In this document: piece by piece, positions 26,227 to 34,246 of the stretch
How the letters are laid out: each line of letters starts with the position of its first letter
Position numbering within the stretch: position 1 is the first letter of the stretch
DNA from: Streptomyces piniterrae
Lineage (GTDB): Bacteria > Actinomycetota > Actinomycetes > Streptomycetales > Streptomycetaceae
Direction: 5' to 3'
DNA: 64,000 bases
NCBI RefSeq assembly: GCF_005048155.1
Contig: NZ_SUMB01000005.1
Coordinates: 248,001 to 312,000 of the forward strand
Position numbers and translations under genes: made by a program
Notes under the pieces: generated by a model
Told to the model about the DNA's origin: nothing
The model's input: only the letters and a program-made list of their open reading frames with translations
Databases searched by the model: none

Positions 26227-26247
26227 CATCAGGGTCGAACCCTGATG
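26227..26247. promoter_or_regulatory. Palindromic operator candidate upstream of PspC sensor kinase
   Basis: CATCAGGGT-CGA-ACCCTGATG is a perfect 9-bp inverted repeat with a 3-base centre, 34 bases before the histidine kinase start. It could alternatively end transcripts of the upstream kinase gene, but the short loop and position fit a protein-binding site better. See the related half-sites at 24249. Confidence 0.5.
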
Positions 26248-26281
26248 CCCCGCCCACCCGCGACGTGTGACGATCGGTGAC

Positions 26282-27565
26282 ATGACCACCGCGCCGCCCC
26301 GCGCCGGGACGACCTACGCCCCGGCGCCGGACCCCGACGAACCGCCCGTGCGGAAGCTCTACCGCAGCGCCGACGGGCGACTGCTCGGCGGTGTCGCGCG
26401 CGGCCTCGCCGGCCATCTCGGGCTGCCCGTCTCCTGGGTGCGGATCGTGTTCGTGGCCCTCTTCATGGCCGAAGGCATGGGGGCGCTGCTCTACGCCGCG
26501 TTCTGGTTCTTCGTACCACTCGGAGTCGGCGGCGTGGAGGCCCGGCGCCGCCCACCGGCCGACGACAAACGGCGACTGCTGAGCCGCAAGCCCGACAAGG
26601 GCCAGGTCTTCGCACTGATCGCGCTGCTGATCGGCGCCTCGATCGTCGCCTCCAGATTCCAGCTGGGCCAGGCCAACGGCTACCTCTGGCCCGTGCTGCT
26701 GATCGGCGCCGGCGTCGCCCTGGTGTGGCGCCAGGCGGACAACTCCCGCCGCGCACAGTGGCTGGAGCTCGGCCGCCGCAACGGCCTGCTGCCGGTGCTG
26801 CGCGGTGCGGCCGGCGTCGCACTGGTCGGCATCGGCGTGACCGGCATCGTCGTACTGCAGGGCTCGGTACGGCACCTCGGCTCGATCCTCCAGGCCGCAC
26901 TCGCCGTCGTCGTCGGCATCGCGCTGCTCGCCGGCCCCTACCTCGTCCGGATAACGCAGGACCTCTCCGAAGAGCGGCTGATGCGCATCCGCGCCCAGGA
27001 ACGCGCCGAGGTCGCCGCCCACGTCCACGACTCCGTCCTGCACACCCTCACCCTGATCCAGCGCAACGCCGACGACCCCCGGGAGGTCGCCCGCCTCGCC
27101 CGCGCCCAGGAGCGCGAACTGCGCGCCTGGCTCTACAAACCCGAAGGCCGCGGCAAAGACGAGGACCAGGAGCCGGAAACCCTCGCCGACGCGGTGCGCA
27201 CGGCCGCCGCCGAGGTCGAGGACCACCACGGCGTCCCCATCGAGGTCGTGGTCGTCGGCGACTGCCCGCTCGACGAGCCCCTCGGCGCCCAGATGCAGGC
27301 CGCCCGCGAGGCGATGGTCAATGCCGCCAAATACGGCGGCGAGAGCGGCGCGGTGCAGGTGTTCGCCGAAGTGGAGGGCCGCACCGTCTTCGTCTCGGTG
27401 CGCGACCGCGGCCCCGGATTCGACCTGGACGCAGTCCCCGAGGACCGCATGGGCGTCAGGGAATCCATCATCGGCCGGATGGAACGCAACGGCGGCACGG
27501 CCCGGCTCCGCTCAGCCCCCGACGGCGGCACGGTCGTCGAACTGGAAATGGAGCGCAGCGAATGA
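26282..27565 (+). CDS. Sensor histidine kinase with N-terminal PspC domain
   Basis: 427 residues. A PspC domain (KLYRSADGRLLGGVARGLAGHLGLP ... FWFFVPLG, about 23-80) precedes four membrane helices (about 105-220). The catalytic part has the phosphoacceptor His in AEVAAHVHDSVLHTL, the N box (REAMVNAAKYGG) and the G boxes (DRGPGFDLDAV, GVRESIIGRMERNGG). It is a NarL-partner kinase of the LiaS/VraS style. The ATG at 26282 is preceded by the palindrome at 26227; GTG 26267 is an alternative start in the same frame. Its stop overlaps an ATG (ATGA) in frame with the response regulator, so the pair forms an operon. Confidence 0.9.
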   Translation: MTTAPPRAGTTYAPAPDPDEPPVRKLYRSADGRLLGGVARGLAGHLGLPVSWVRIVFVALFMAEGMGALLYAAFWFFVPLGVGGVEARRRPPADDKRRLLSRKPDKGQVFALIALLIGASIVASRFQLGQANGYLWPVLLIGAGVALVWRQADNSRRAQWLELGRRNGLLPVLRGAAGVALVGIGVTGIVVLQGSVRHLGSILQAALAVVVGIALLAGPYLVRITQDLSEERLMRIRAQERAEVAAHVHDSVLHTLTLIQRNADDPREVARLARAQERELRAWLYKPEGRGKDEDQEPETLADAVRTAAAEVEDHHGVPIEVVVVGDCPLDEPLGAQMQAAREAMVNAAKYGGESGAVQVFAEVEGRTVFVSVRDRGPGFDLDAVPEDRMGVRESIIGRMERNGGTARLRSAPDGGTVVELEMERSE

Positions 27566-27678
27566 GCGCACGACCAGTGAAGGCCGCGCCACTGGTCGCG
27601 CGACGGCGGCCCTCGGCGACACGGCAGACCGGGACGCGGAATCATGACGAGGCAGACACCGAGGGACAGGCGGACGAC

Positions 27679-28434
27679 ATGAGCAGCGACGGCGCACAGA
27701 ACAAACAGCACACACACCACAACCAGGCCGGCACCACACCGCAGACCGAGGCCCACACCGACCCGGCCGAAGACCGGACCGTACGCGTCGTGCTGGTCGA
27801 CGATCACCGGATGTTCCGGGCCGGCGTCCAGGCCGAGATCGGCGAAACCGAGCGCACCCGCGTCGAAGTGGTCGGCGAGGCCGCCGACGTCGACCAGGCG
27901 ATCAGGGTCATCACCGCCACCCGCCCCGAGGTCGTCCTCCTGGACGTCCACCTCCCCGGAGGCGGCGGCGTCGAGGTGCTGCGCCGCAGCGCCGTCATGA
28001 TGGCCGACCCCGACCGCCCGGTCCGTTTCCTCGCGCTCTCCGTCTCGGACGCCGCCGAGGACGTCATCGGAGTCATCCGCGGCGGCGCCCGCGGCTATGT
28101 CACCAAGACCATCACCGGCACGGACCTGGTCAAGGCCATCTTCAGGGTCGCCGACGGCGACGCGGTGTTCTCCCCCCGGCTGGCCGGCTTCGTCCTGGAC
28201 GCCTTCGCCTCCACCGACGCCCCCCTCGTCGACGAGGAACTGGACTGCCTCACCCAGCGCGAACGCGAAGTACTCCGGCTGATCGCCCGCGGCTACGCGT
28301 ACAAGGAAGTCGCCAAGCAACTGTTCATCTCGGTGAAGACAGTCGAATCACACGTCTCGGCGGTGCTGCGCAAACTCCAGCTCTCCAACCGCACGGAGCT
28401 CACACGCTGGGCGGCGGCCCGACGCCTGGTCTGA
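27679..28434 (+). CDS. LuxR-family response regulator, partner of PspC kinase
   Basis: 251 residues: a polar Gln/His/Thr-rich N-terminal tail (1-33), a receiver (VVLVDDHRMFRAGV; Asp in LLDVHLPGGGG; Lys in GYVTKTITG), and a LuxR domain (LTQREREVLRLIARGYAYKEVAKQLF ... SVKTVESHVSAVLRKL). An ATG at 27562 overlaps the kinase stop and is in frame, which would add 39 basic residues; their lower third-position GC makes 27679 the better start, but the overlap keeps the longer form possible. The two CCCTGA palindromes nearby are candidate binding sites. Confidence 0.87.
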   Translation: MSSDGAQNKQHTHHNQAGTTPQTEAHTDPAEDRTVRVVLVDDHRMFRAGVQAEIGETERTRVEVVGEAADVDQAIRVITATRPEVVLLDVHLPGGGGVEVLRRSAVMMADPDRPVRFLALSVSDAAEDVIGVIRGGARGYVTKTITGTDLVKAIFRVADGDAVFSPRLAGFVLDAFASTDAPLVDEELDCLTQREREVLRLIARGYAYKEVAKQLFISVKTVESHVSAVLRKLQLSNRTELTRWAAARRLV

Positions 28435-28799
28435 CACCCCCGATTCGTCTGACACCCCAATCCAACCAATCCAAAAACGCCCCGGCGTGTCGACGGAACG
28501 TGGGAACGAATCACTCTCCGTAATCGTTGCCGGAAGAGAAGGAGGCGGCAGGCGAGGCACGCAAGAGGCAACAAGGCACAGCAGTAGCCGCACTCACAGG
28601 CCGCGACAGCAGTATCCGCCTCGGTGATCCGAAGGGACGTAAAGGCTAAAAGGACGAAAGGCCCTGCAAAGAAGGGCCGAAGTCGGGCAACCAGATCCAC
28701 GCGGATCCTCATCTAACGGCGCGGAGAGGCCCGCTGCCGGCGGTGGGGCCGGAACCACGCCCACGTCGTCCGCGTATGTGTCCTGGAAACGAGATCCCG
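28435..28799. other. 365-bp intergenic region, lower GC, with one copy of a dispersed element
   Basis: No coding frame is supported. The first 40 bases hold two GTCTGACACCCC repeats. The element at 28502-28554 recurs at 36856. A small hairpin (GGCCCT, 28660-28665, with 28673-28678) lies further on. The last part should hold the esterase promoter. Confidence 0.5.
28502..28554. repeat. Dispersed intergenic element, copy 1
   Basis: About 53 bases sharing long blocks with 36856-36907: CTCCGT, then CGTTGCCGGA, then GGAGGCGGC, with matching spacing and flanking GGGAA. Copy 1 has lost the palindrome that copy 2 shows around CTCCGT. Both copies follow a plus-strand gene's 3' end. Confidence 0.6.
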
Positions 28800-29939
28800 A
28801 TGAGCCTGACGGGTACGCCCTTCTTCCTCACCTCGATCGCGCTGCTGATCGTCGCCGTTGTGCTGCCGCTCGCGCTGTGGAGCCGAATAGCCGGGCCGCG
28901 CCTGGTGCGCGGCCTGGCCCGGCTCACGATGCTGCTGTTCGCGCAGGTCACGGCCATCACGCTGGTCTTCGTCCTGGTCAACAACGCGAACAACCTCTAC
29001 GACACCTGGGACGACCTGCTCGGCACCGGAAGCCACGTAGAGGCCGCCCGGGACCTCGGTCCGGACGGGATGGGCGGCAAGCAGATCAAGGACGAGCCCA
29101 AGCAGCTCCAGTCGTTTCGGCCGGCGGACGACCCCGTGGTGGGCTCCGGCGTCCAGATGACCGACCTCAAGGGCAGGATCTCCGGCGTCAGCGGCGAGGT
29201 CTACGTGTGGCTGCCGCCGCAGTACAACGACCCCGCCTACAAGGACAAGAAGTTCCCGGTGGTCGAGCTGCTGCCCGGCTACCCCGGCTCGTCGAAGTCC
29301 TGGCTGGGCTCGCTGAAGGCCGGCGAGCAGCTCCGGCCGCTGATGCAGAGCGGCCAGATCAAACCGTTCATCCTGGTCGCGCCCCGGACCAACGTCCTCA
29401 GCGGGGTCGACACCGGGTGCGTCAACATCCCGGGGAAGGTCAACGCCGACAGCTGGCTGACCGTCGACGTACGCAAAATGGTCATCGACAACTTCCGGGC
29501 CGGCGACAAGCCGGACTCCTGGGGCCTGGCCGGCTACTCGGCGGGCGCCCACTGCGCCACGAAGCTCGCACTGTCCCACCCGGACCGCTACCGGGCCGCG
29601 GTCGCGATGTCCGGCTACAACGACCCGGCGATCGAGCCCGATTCGCTCGCCGGCAAGGACCCGAAGCTGCGGATCGAGTCCAACCCGCTGCACATCCTGA
29701 AGTCCGCCAACGCTGCCGGGAAGCCGCCGCGTACGGCGCTGTACGTCTCGGGTGCGGCGGGCGACGGCTACCAGGCGGGCATCGGGCTCCAGCAGCTCGC
29801 GAAGAAGCCGACGACGGTCTCCGTGCGGATGCTCACCGGGCTCGGCGGTCACACGACGGCCGTGTGGAAGAACCAGGTGCCGGAGGTCTTCCGGTGGCTC
29901 GGACGCCAGCTCACGGCGGGCGGCCAAGCCATGCAGTGA
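28800..29939 (+). CDS. Membrane-anchored alpha/beta-hydrolase (esterase D / antigen 85-like)
   Basis: 379 residues. Two N-terminal membrane helices (FFLTSIALLIVAVVLPLAL and MLLFAQVTAITLVFVLV) anchor an extracytoplasmic hydrolase of the putative esterase (antigen-85/esterase D) family. The domain starts near VYVWLPPQYNDP, with LLPGYPGSSKSW as oxyanion region, the nucleophile Ser in GLAGYSAGAHCA, and a late His in TGLGGHTTAVWKN. ATG 28800 was chosen over 28743, whose extra residues are Arg/Pro-rich. Substrate unknown: in mycobacteria relatives act on mycolates, which Streptomyces lack. Confidence 0.85.
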   Translation: MSLTGTPFFLTSIALLIVAVVLPLALWSRIAGPRLVRGLARLTMLLFAQVTAITLVFVLVNNANNLYDTWDDLLGTGSHVEAARDLGPDGMGGKQIKDEPKQLQSFRPADDPVVGSGVQMTDLKGRISGVSGEVYVWLPPQYNDPAYKDKKFPVVELLPGYPGSSKSWLGSLKAGEQLRPLMQSGQIKPFILVAPRTNVLSGVDTGCVNIPGKVNADSWLTVDVRKMVIDNFRAGDKPDSWGLAGYSAGAHCATKLALSHPDRYRAAVAMSGYNDPAIEPDSLAGKDPKLRIESNPLHILKSANAAGKPPRTALYVSGAAGDGYQAGIGLQQLAKKPTTVSVRMLTGLGGHTTAVWKNQVPEVFRWLGRQLTAGGQAMQ

Positions 29940-30014
29940 CATGTGAAGGGACGTGCAGCGGCGGGGAGGGGCGGCGCGGCGGTGCGCAGCGAGCCCGAGC
30001 AGTCGGGCGCCCCC

Positions 30015-30118
30015 CGCTACGCCAGCTTCCCCACTAAGCCAGCCCCCCCCGCTAAGCCAGCACGGAGCCGCTACGCCGACCCGGACCCGCTAAGCCGACC
30101 CGCCCCCCCCGCTACGCG
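30015..30118. repeat. Degenerate CTAAGCC / poly-C repeats in convergent intergenic region
   Basis: CTAAGCC or CTACGCC recurs five or six times, spaced by C-runs of up to eight bases. It lies between the esterase gene and the first NlpC/P60 gene and overlaps the latter's stop by a few bases. Such runs are prone to slippage. Confidence 0.6.
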
Positions 30119-31203
30119 GCCGGCCGGGTAGCCCCCGCGAAGGGCATCTGGTCGATGGGGGCGATGCGTACCGGTGCTCCCGGGTGCGGGGCGTGGATCA
30201 TCTTGCCGTCGCCGATGTAGAGCCCCACGTGGCTGATTCCGGTGTAGAAGAACACCAGGTCGCCGGGGGCGAGTTGGGACCGGTCGATACGCGGCCCCGA
30301 GTTGATCTGGGTGTATGTCGTACGGGGCAGCGAGATGCCGCTGGACTTCCACGCCGCCTGTGTCAGCCCGGAGCAGTCGTACGCGGAAGGCCCCGTCGCG
30401 CCCCACACGTACGGCTTGCCCAGCGCCGCGTAGGCGAAGGAAACGGCTTGTGCGGCACGGGAGTTGGGCGCCTGCGCCGACGCCCGGGGGAGGCCGGGGG
30501 CCCGGCCTTCGCGGGCCGGGCCGACGTCCGCCGAACCGTCCTCGCGCGCCATCCGCCGCCGCTGCTCGTCGGTCAGCCGGTCCAGCAGCTGCTCGGCGGA
30601 GCGCAGCTTCCGCACCACGGTGACCCGGTGTTTCCGCAGCGCGGTTTCGTTGTGTTCCAGCCGCTCCGCGGTGGCCTCGGCCCGCTCGCGGACCTGCCGT
30701 ACGCGGCCCAGCCGGCGCGCGTATCCGGCCACCGCGCCCGCCTGGTGGCTGCCCGCCCGCTCCAGGACCGTGGCGCCGTCCAGATAGCGCTGCGGGTCCG
30801 CGGACATCATCAGCCGGACGGTCGGGTCCACACCGCCGGAGCGGTACTCGGTGGCGGCCATGGTGCCCAAGTCGGCACGTGCGGCGTTCAGTTCGCCGGT
30901 GCGGCGGGCGGCCTCGTCCTGCAGTGTGCTCAGCTCCTTGCGTGCGGTGTCGGCCTGTTCCTTGGCGCCGTCGTACTTCTGCGTGGCCACCTCTGCCTCC
31001 TGGTACAGCGCGTCCACCCGGTCCTTGACCTGGGCGGGAGTGGTGCCGGACGCGGCTTGGCCGGTGCCGTCGAAGACGGTGGCGGTGGCGGCACCGGCCA
31101 GGGCCAGGGTGGCGGCCGTACGGGCGGTGCGGGTCGTGCGGGTGCCGCCGGGGAGGACGAACGCGGCGAGCGGGTTCTGCCTGGTCTTGCGGTGCGACGC
31201 CAC
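30112..31203 (-). CDS. Secreted NlpC/P60 peptidoglycan endopeptidase 1
   Basis: 363 residues: signal peptide region (TARTAATLALAGAATATVF), a coiled-coil domain (about 60-220, heptad-like EQADTARKELSTLQDEAARRTGELNAA) and a C-terminal NlpC/P60 domain with nucleophile Cys in YDCSGLTQAAW, His in GISHVGLYIG and HAPHPG. It would cut peptide stems of peptidoglycan outside the cell. The GTG at 31203 begins the conserved VASHRKTRQN shared with the second NlpC/P60 gene (LASHRKPRTR), which supports the start. Unlike that gene, its upstream region shows no c-di-AMP aptamer but a 15-bp hairpin at 31297. Confidence 0.9.
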   Translation of the reverse strand: MASHRKTRQNPLAAFVLPGGTRTTRTARTAATLALAGAATATVFDGTGQAASGTTPAQVKDRVDALYQEAEVATQKYDGAKEQADTARKELSTLQDEAARRTGELNAARADLGTMAATEYRSGGVDPTVRLMMSADPQRYLDGATVLERAGSHQAGAVAGYARRLGRVRQVRERAEATAERLEHNETALRKHRVTVVRKLRSAEQLLDRLTDEQRRRMAREDGSADVGPAREGRAPGLPRASAQAPNSRAAQAVSFAYAALGKPYVWGATGPSAYDCSGLTQAAWKSSGISLPRTTYTQINSGPRIDRSQLAPGDLVFFYTGISHVGLYIGDGKMIHAPHPGAPVRIAPIDQMPFAGATRPAA

Positions 31204-31296
31204 TGGGGCGGTCACTTCCTTCCCTAGGGCCGTACGCGGCCCTGCTGGTCCGGCTGCTCCGGGTGGTCCGGGTGGTTCGACTGCGGCGGGCCGTGG

Positions 31297-31338
31297 GGTC
31301 CGGCGGCGGCCCACAGGGGGAACGGCCGCCGCCGGACC
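31297..31338 (-). other. 15-bp perfect hairpin in 5' region of NlpC/P60 gene 1
   Basis: GGTCCGGCGGCGGCC (31297-31311) pairs perfectly with 31324-31338 around a 12-base loop, 94 bases before the start codon. It may act as an attenuator or RNA-stability element. Next to it lies GCCGCCTCCGCCGAG, which is also the 5' start of the riboswitch of NlpC/P60 gene 2. Confidence 0.55.
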
Positions 31339-31620
31339 TCTCGGCGGAGGCGGCCGACGAGCCGCCGGGACGGAGACCGGCGACAGCGGGGAGTCGACCG
31401 CCTGGAGGAGGACGCTAAACCTGGGCGTCACGGGGGCGAGTTGGGTTGCCCGGCATTGCTCGCTTTCGACCGCGGGCCGTACGCGGCTGACCGCGCCGCC
31501 GTCATCCGGGGGCCGGGACCGGCCTGCCGTGACCGAAGGGGCGATTGCGGACGCTCTCCCGGAGGGCGCGTGTTATGACGACCGGCCGGGGGCCGCCCAG
31601 GGCTTCACCCCGCCTCCAGC

Positions 31621-31687
31621 CGCCCCAGGGTGCCCCCAGCCGCACGCCGCCCCAGGGAGCCGCAACCGGTCGCCCCAGGGTGCCCCC
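31621..31687. repeat. Short direct repeats (CGCCCCAGGGTGCCCCC)
   Basis: The 17-base unit occurs at 31621 and 31671, with a shorter copy (CGCCCCAGGGA) at 31648. They lie in the non-coding region upstream of the small membrane gene at 31757. Confidence 0.7.
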
Positions 31688-31756
31688 GCCTCCGGACCGT
31701 CCAGGGTGACGCCCCGCCCCGGAGCCCCGCCGAAGCGGCGGATACGATCCCGCACT

Positions 31757-32110
31757 ATGGACGTAGTAATCAATATCTTCGTCGGCCTGCACATCATCGG
31801 CATCGCCTCCCTGCTGGGCGGCTTTCTGACCCAGATGAAGGCGATGAGCGGGGACGGGGCCCGCTTCGTGCCGGCCATGCTGCACGGCGCGCTGACGATG
31901 CTGGTCACCGGCATCGTCCTGGTCGGCCTCAACCAGGCCGAGGGCCACCCCCTCAACAACATCAAGCTCGGCATCAAGATGGCCGTGCTCGTGGTGATCC
32001 TGGCGCTGGTCTACGTCAAGCGGGACGAGGAGAAGGTCGCCAAGCCGGTCTTCGGCGCGGTCGGCGCGCTCACGGTCGCCAACATCTTCATCGCGGTGCT
32101 CTGGACCTGA
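31757..32110 (+). CDS. Small four-helix integral membrane protein
   Basis: 117 residues, four membrane helices: MDVVINIFVGLHIIGIASLLGGF, MLHGALTMLVTGIVLVGL, IKMAVLVVILALVYV and a last helix PVFGAVGALTVANIFIAVLW. Conserved-looking His residues in helices 1 and 2 and the basic loop KRDEEKVAK are visible; no family function is recognised. No Shine-Dalgarno is seen, but TACGAT lies nine bases before the ATG, so the transcript may be leaderless. It is convergent with NlpC/P60 gene 2 across a strong terminator. Confidence 0.8.
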   Translation: MDVVINIFVGLHIIGIASLLGGFLTQMKAMSGDGARFVPAMLHGALTMLVTGIVLVGLNQAEGHPLNNIKLGIKMAVLVVILALVYVKRDEEKVAKPVFGAVGALTVANIFIAVLWT

Positions 32111-32144
32111 GCCGCACTCCGGCACCACACCCCCACAGACGACT

Positions 32145-32194
32145 CACCGCGCGGTCATCACGCTCCGGACTCCGGAGACGATGACCGCGCGGTG
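32145..32194. terminator. Bidirectional terminator hairpin
   Basis: A perfect 15-bp stem, CACCGCGCGGTCATC (32145-32159) with 32180-32194; the loop holds a second small stem (CTCCGGA/TCCGGAG). It lies between the convergent small membrane gene and NlpC/P60 gene 2. Confidence 0.85.
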
Positions 32195-32242
32195 GCGTGT
32201 GGGGGGTGGCCGTGGGGGGTGGCCTCAGGGGAGGGCCGGGCC

Positions 32243-33409
32243 TCAGGCCGGGCGGACGCTCCCGTAGATCGGCATGTAGTAGATCGACTCCTCGCGGACG
32301 TACGCGCCCGGCTTCGGCGCGTGGATCATCTTGCCGTTGCCTATGTACATCCCGACATGGCTGATGTCGTCGTAGAAGAACACCAGGTCACCGGGCTGGA
32401 GATTGCTGGTCGCCACCCGCGTGCCGACCTTCACCTGGTCCCAGGTCGTCCGCGGCAGATCGACACCGGCCGCCTTCCACGCCGCCTGCGTCAGCCCCGA
32501 GCAGTCGTACGACGAGGGCCCGGTCGCGCCCCACACATACGGCTTGCCGATCTGCGCGCGGGCGAAGGCGAGCGCCTTCTCGGCCTTGGTCGCGTACGAG
32601 CCGTCATCGGTGGAGCCGCCGCCGGTCGAGCCGTCCGACGAACCGTCACCGGAACCGTCGTTCTGGTTCTGCTCCTCCTGCCGCTGACGCTCCCTCTCGG
32701 CCTCGGCCTGCTTGCGTGCCAGCTCCTCGGCCTTGCGCTTGGCAGCCGCCTCCCGCTCGCGCTCCAGCTCCGCGAGCCGCGCCTTCTCCTCGGCCGTCAG
32801 CCGGGACAGCAGCTGCCGGGCCTCGGACAGCTTGCTCTGGACGGACTGCTTGGACTCCTTCAGCGAATCCTGCGAGTCCTGGAGCTTCTCAAGGCTGCGG
32901 GTCGCCTCGGCGCGCTGCCGCGCCGCTGCCGCCGCCTGCTCCTGGTAGTCGGTGACGGCCTGCTTCTCGCGGCCGGTCAGCCGCTCCATGAGATGGCTGC
33001 GGTCGAAGAACTGCTGCGGGTCCTTGGCGAGCATCAGCTGCGCCGTCGGGTTCATGCCGCCGGTGCGGTACTGCGCCGAGGCGAACGTGCCCAGCTCGCG
33101 CCGAGACTCGTTCATCTTCTCCGCGCGCTTGGCGGCGGCGTCGAGCAGGCTGTTCACGGTCTGCTGCTGCTCGCCGGCCTTCTCCTTGGCGGCGTTGTAC
33201 TTCTCGGTCGCCGTCTCCGCCTGGTGGTAGAGGTCGTCGACCTTCTGCTTGACCTCTTCGATGCTGGGCTTGGGCGCTCTGGGCGCCGCGTTGGCGGACT
33301 GCGAGAGCAGCGTGACCGAGGCGAGGGCGGCAGTGGTGAGCCCGGCCGCTGTGCGGCGGCTCCCGGGCGAGCTGAGAACGCGGGTGCGCGGCTTGCGATG
33401 CGACGCCAA
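32243..33409 (-). CDS. Secreted NlpC/P60 peptidoglycan endopeptidase 2 (riboswitch-controlled)
   Basis: 388 residues: signal peptide (TAAGLTTAALASVTLLSQSANA), a long coiled-coil segment (about 45-255, ending in a Glu/Arg/Ala-rich single helix), a Gly/Ser/Asp-rich linker and an NlpC/P60 domain with nucleophile Cys in YDCSGLTQAAW and His in DISHVGMYIG and IHAPKPG. It is a peptidoglycan-cutting enzyme similar to gene 1 throughout. TTG 33409 was chosen because LASHRKPRTR matches the start of gene 1 and follows GGAAGGAG; the longer frame upstream runs through the riboswitch. The c-di-AMP aptamer upstream indicates control by this second messenger. Confidence 0.9.
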   Translation of the reverse strand: MASHRKPRTRVLSSPGSRRTAAGLTTAALASVTLLSQSANAAPRAPKPSIEEVKQKVDDLYHQAETATEKYNAAKEKAGEQQQTVNSLLDAAAKRAEKMNESRRELGTFASAQYRTGGMNPTAQLMLAKDPQQFFDRSHLMERLTGREKQAVTDYQEQAAAAARQRAEATRSLEKLQDSQDSLKESKQSVQSKLSEARQLLSRLTAEEKARLAELEREREAAAKRKAEELARKQAEAERERQRQEEQNQNDGSGDGSSDGSTGGGSTDDGSYATKAEKALAFARAQIGKPYVWGATGPSSYDCSGLTQAAWKAAGVDLPRTTWDQVKVGTRVATSNLQPGDLVFFYDDISHVGMYIGNGKMIHAPKPGAYVREESIYYMPIYGSVRPA

Positions 33410-33431
33410 GGCCGGCGACTCCTTCCGTGGA

Positions 33432-33600
33432 CCGCCTACCGGGTTAGCTGTCGGGTTCGGGCGGTGTCGCTGGCGGAAGGCTTGCCCTACGGTCCGTACG
33501 TCCGCGATTGGCGGCCGCACCGATCGATTCACCCCGGTGGTGCTGGTGGGTCCCCGGCTCCGGGTGCCTTCGTGGCAGGGCCGGACTCGGCGGAGGCGGC
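33432..33600 (-). promoter_or_regulatory. c-di-AMP (ydaO/yuaA-type) riboswitch
   Basis: Read on minus, the region before NlpC/P60 gene 2 has the conserved ydaO blocks in order: 5' stem CCGCCTCCGCC, CCGGGGACCCA, GGGGTGAATC, then CCGAACCCGACAGCTAACC and the closing GGTAGGCGG, which pairs with the 5' stem. Aptamers of this class switch off cell-wall hydrolase genes in Streptomyces when c-di-AMP is high. The start codon is 22 bases after the 3' end. No clear terminator stem was identified, so translation control or a Rho-type mechanism remains open. Confidence 0.85.
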
Positions 33601-33659
33601 CCGTGCTGACGCTGTCGTCCGCGGGGATGCGGGCTGCCCGAGCGTGCACGGTAGCCAAC

Positions 33660-34214
33660 TCGTGTGGCTCCTGTGAAGGCTGATGTTCGATATGCCCGAA
33701 ACCTTTTCGTGACCTGATAAAGCGTCAGGGATTCTGGCGGCAAATGTCGGATTCGTGGCGGGCTGGAGCCGGGGCCGCAGCCGGACTCGAACGGAACGCA
33801 TGCGGCGGCGCGGTACGAGGCGGTGCGGGTCGGGTGGTTGGGTGGGTTGGAATGGGCTGGGCGGGTTGGGTCGGTTGGGTGGGTTGCGTCGGTTCGGTCC
33901 TGTCCGTCTCGGTCCGACGACTCGTGCGGGAAGGGAGCACGGCTGCGTCAGACGACTCGTGCGGGAACGGAGAACGGCGGCGCGGCTCAGCCCGCACGAC
34001 ACCGAGACCCTGGCACCGAACCGGCCAGGAACCGGTCCAGAACCGGCCCGCAACCGTCCCGAACCGCCTCCGACCTGGCCCGTACCCGCCCGGCACCCGG
34101 CTCGCATCCATCCGGCACCCGGCCCGTGCCGGCCCAGCGCAGCCCCTTCGACAGCCCCTGCGCCAGCCCCCGCCCCCGGCTCGCACCGTCCCACATCCCT
34201 GACTCCGCAGCGGG
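33660..34214. other. Gene-free low-complexity region upstream of pcrA
   Basis: About 550 bases with strand-biased simple repeats: a G-rich tract (33853-33893) with runs GGG-C-GGG-TT-GGG...GGG-T-GGG that could form a G-quadruplex; a 17-base direct repeat GACGACTCGTGCGGGAA at 33916 and 33951; and a run of GAACCGG-type 11-base units (about 34015-34065). Long open frames cross it but only because of the repeats. Confidence 0.6.
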
Positions 34215-34237
34215 CTGTCAGTGGGGCGGCCTAGACT
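34215..34237 (+). promoter_or_regulatory. RecA-independent DNA-damage promoter (RecA-NDp/PafBC type) of pcrA
   Basis: CTGTCAGTG (34215-34223), 8 bases, TAGACT (34232-34237) fits the actinobacterial consensus TTGTCRGTG-N8-TAnnnT at all but the first base. ATG follows nine bases after the -10 box, so the mRNA has almost no leader. Such promoters are activated by PafBC during DNA damage in mycobacteria; pcrA/uvrD is a sensible target. Confidence 0.75.
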
Positions 34238-34246
34238 CGGTGGGCG

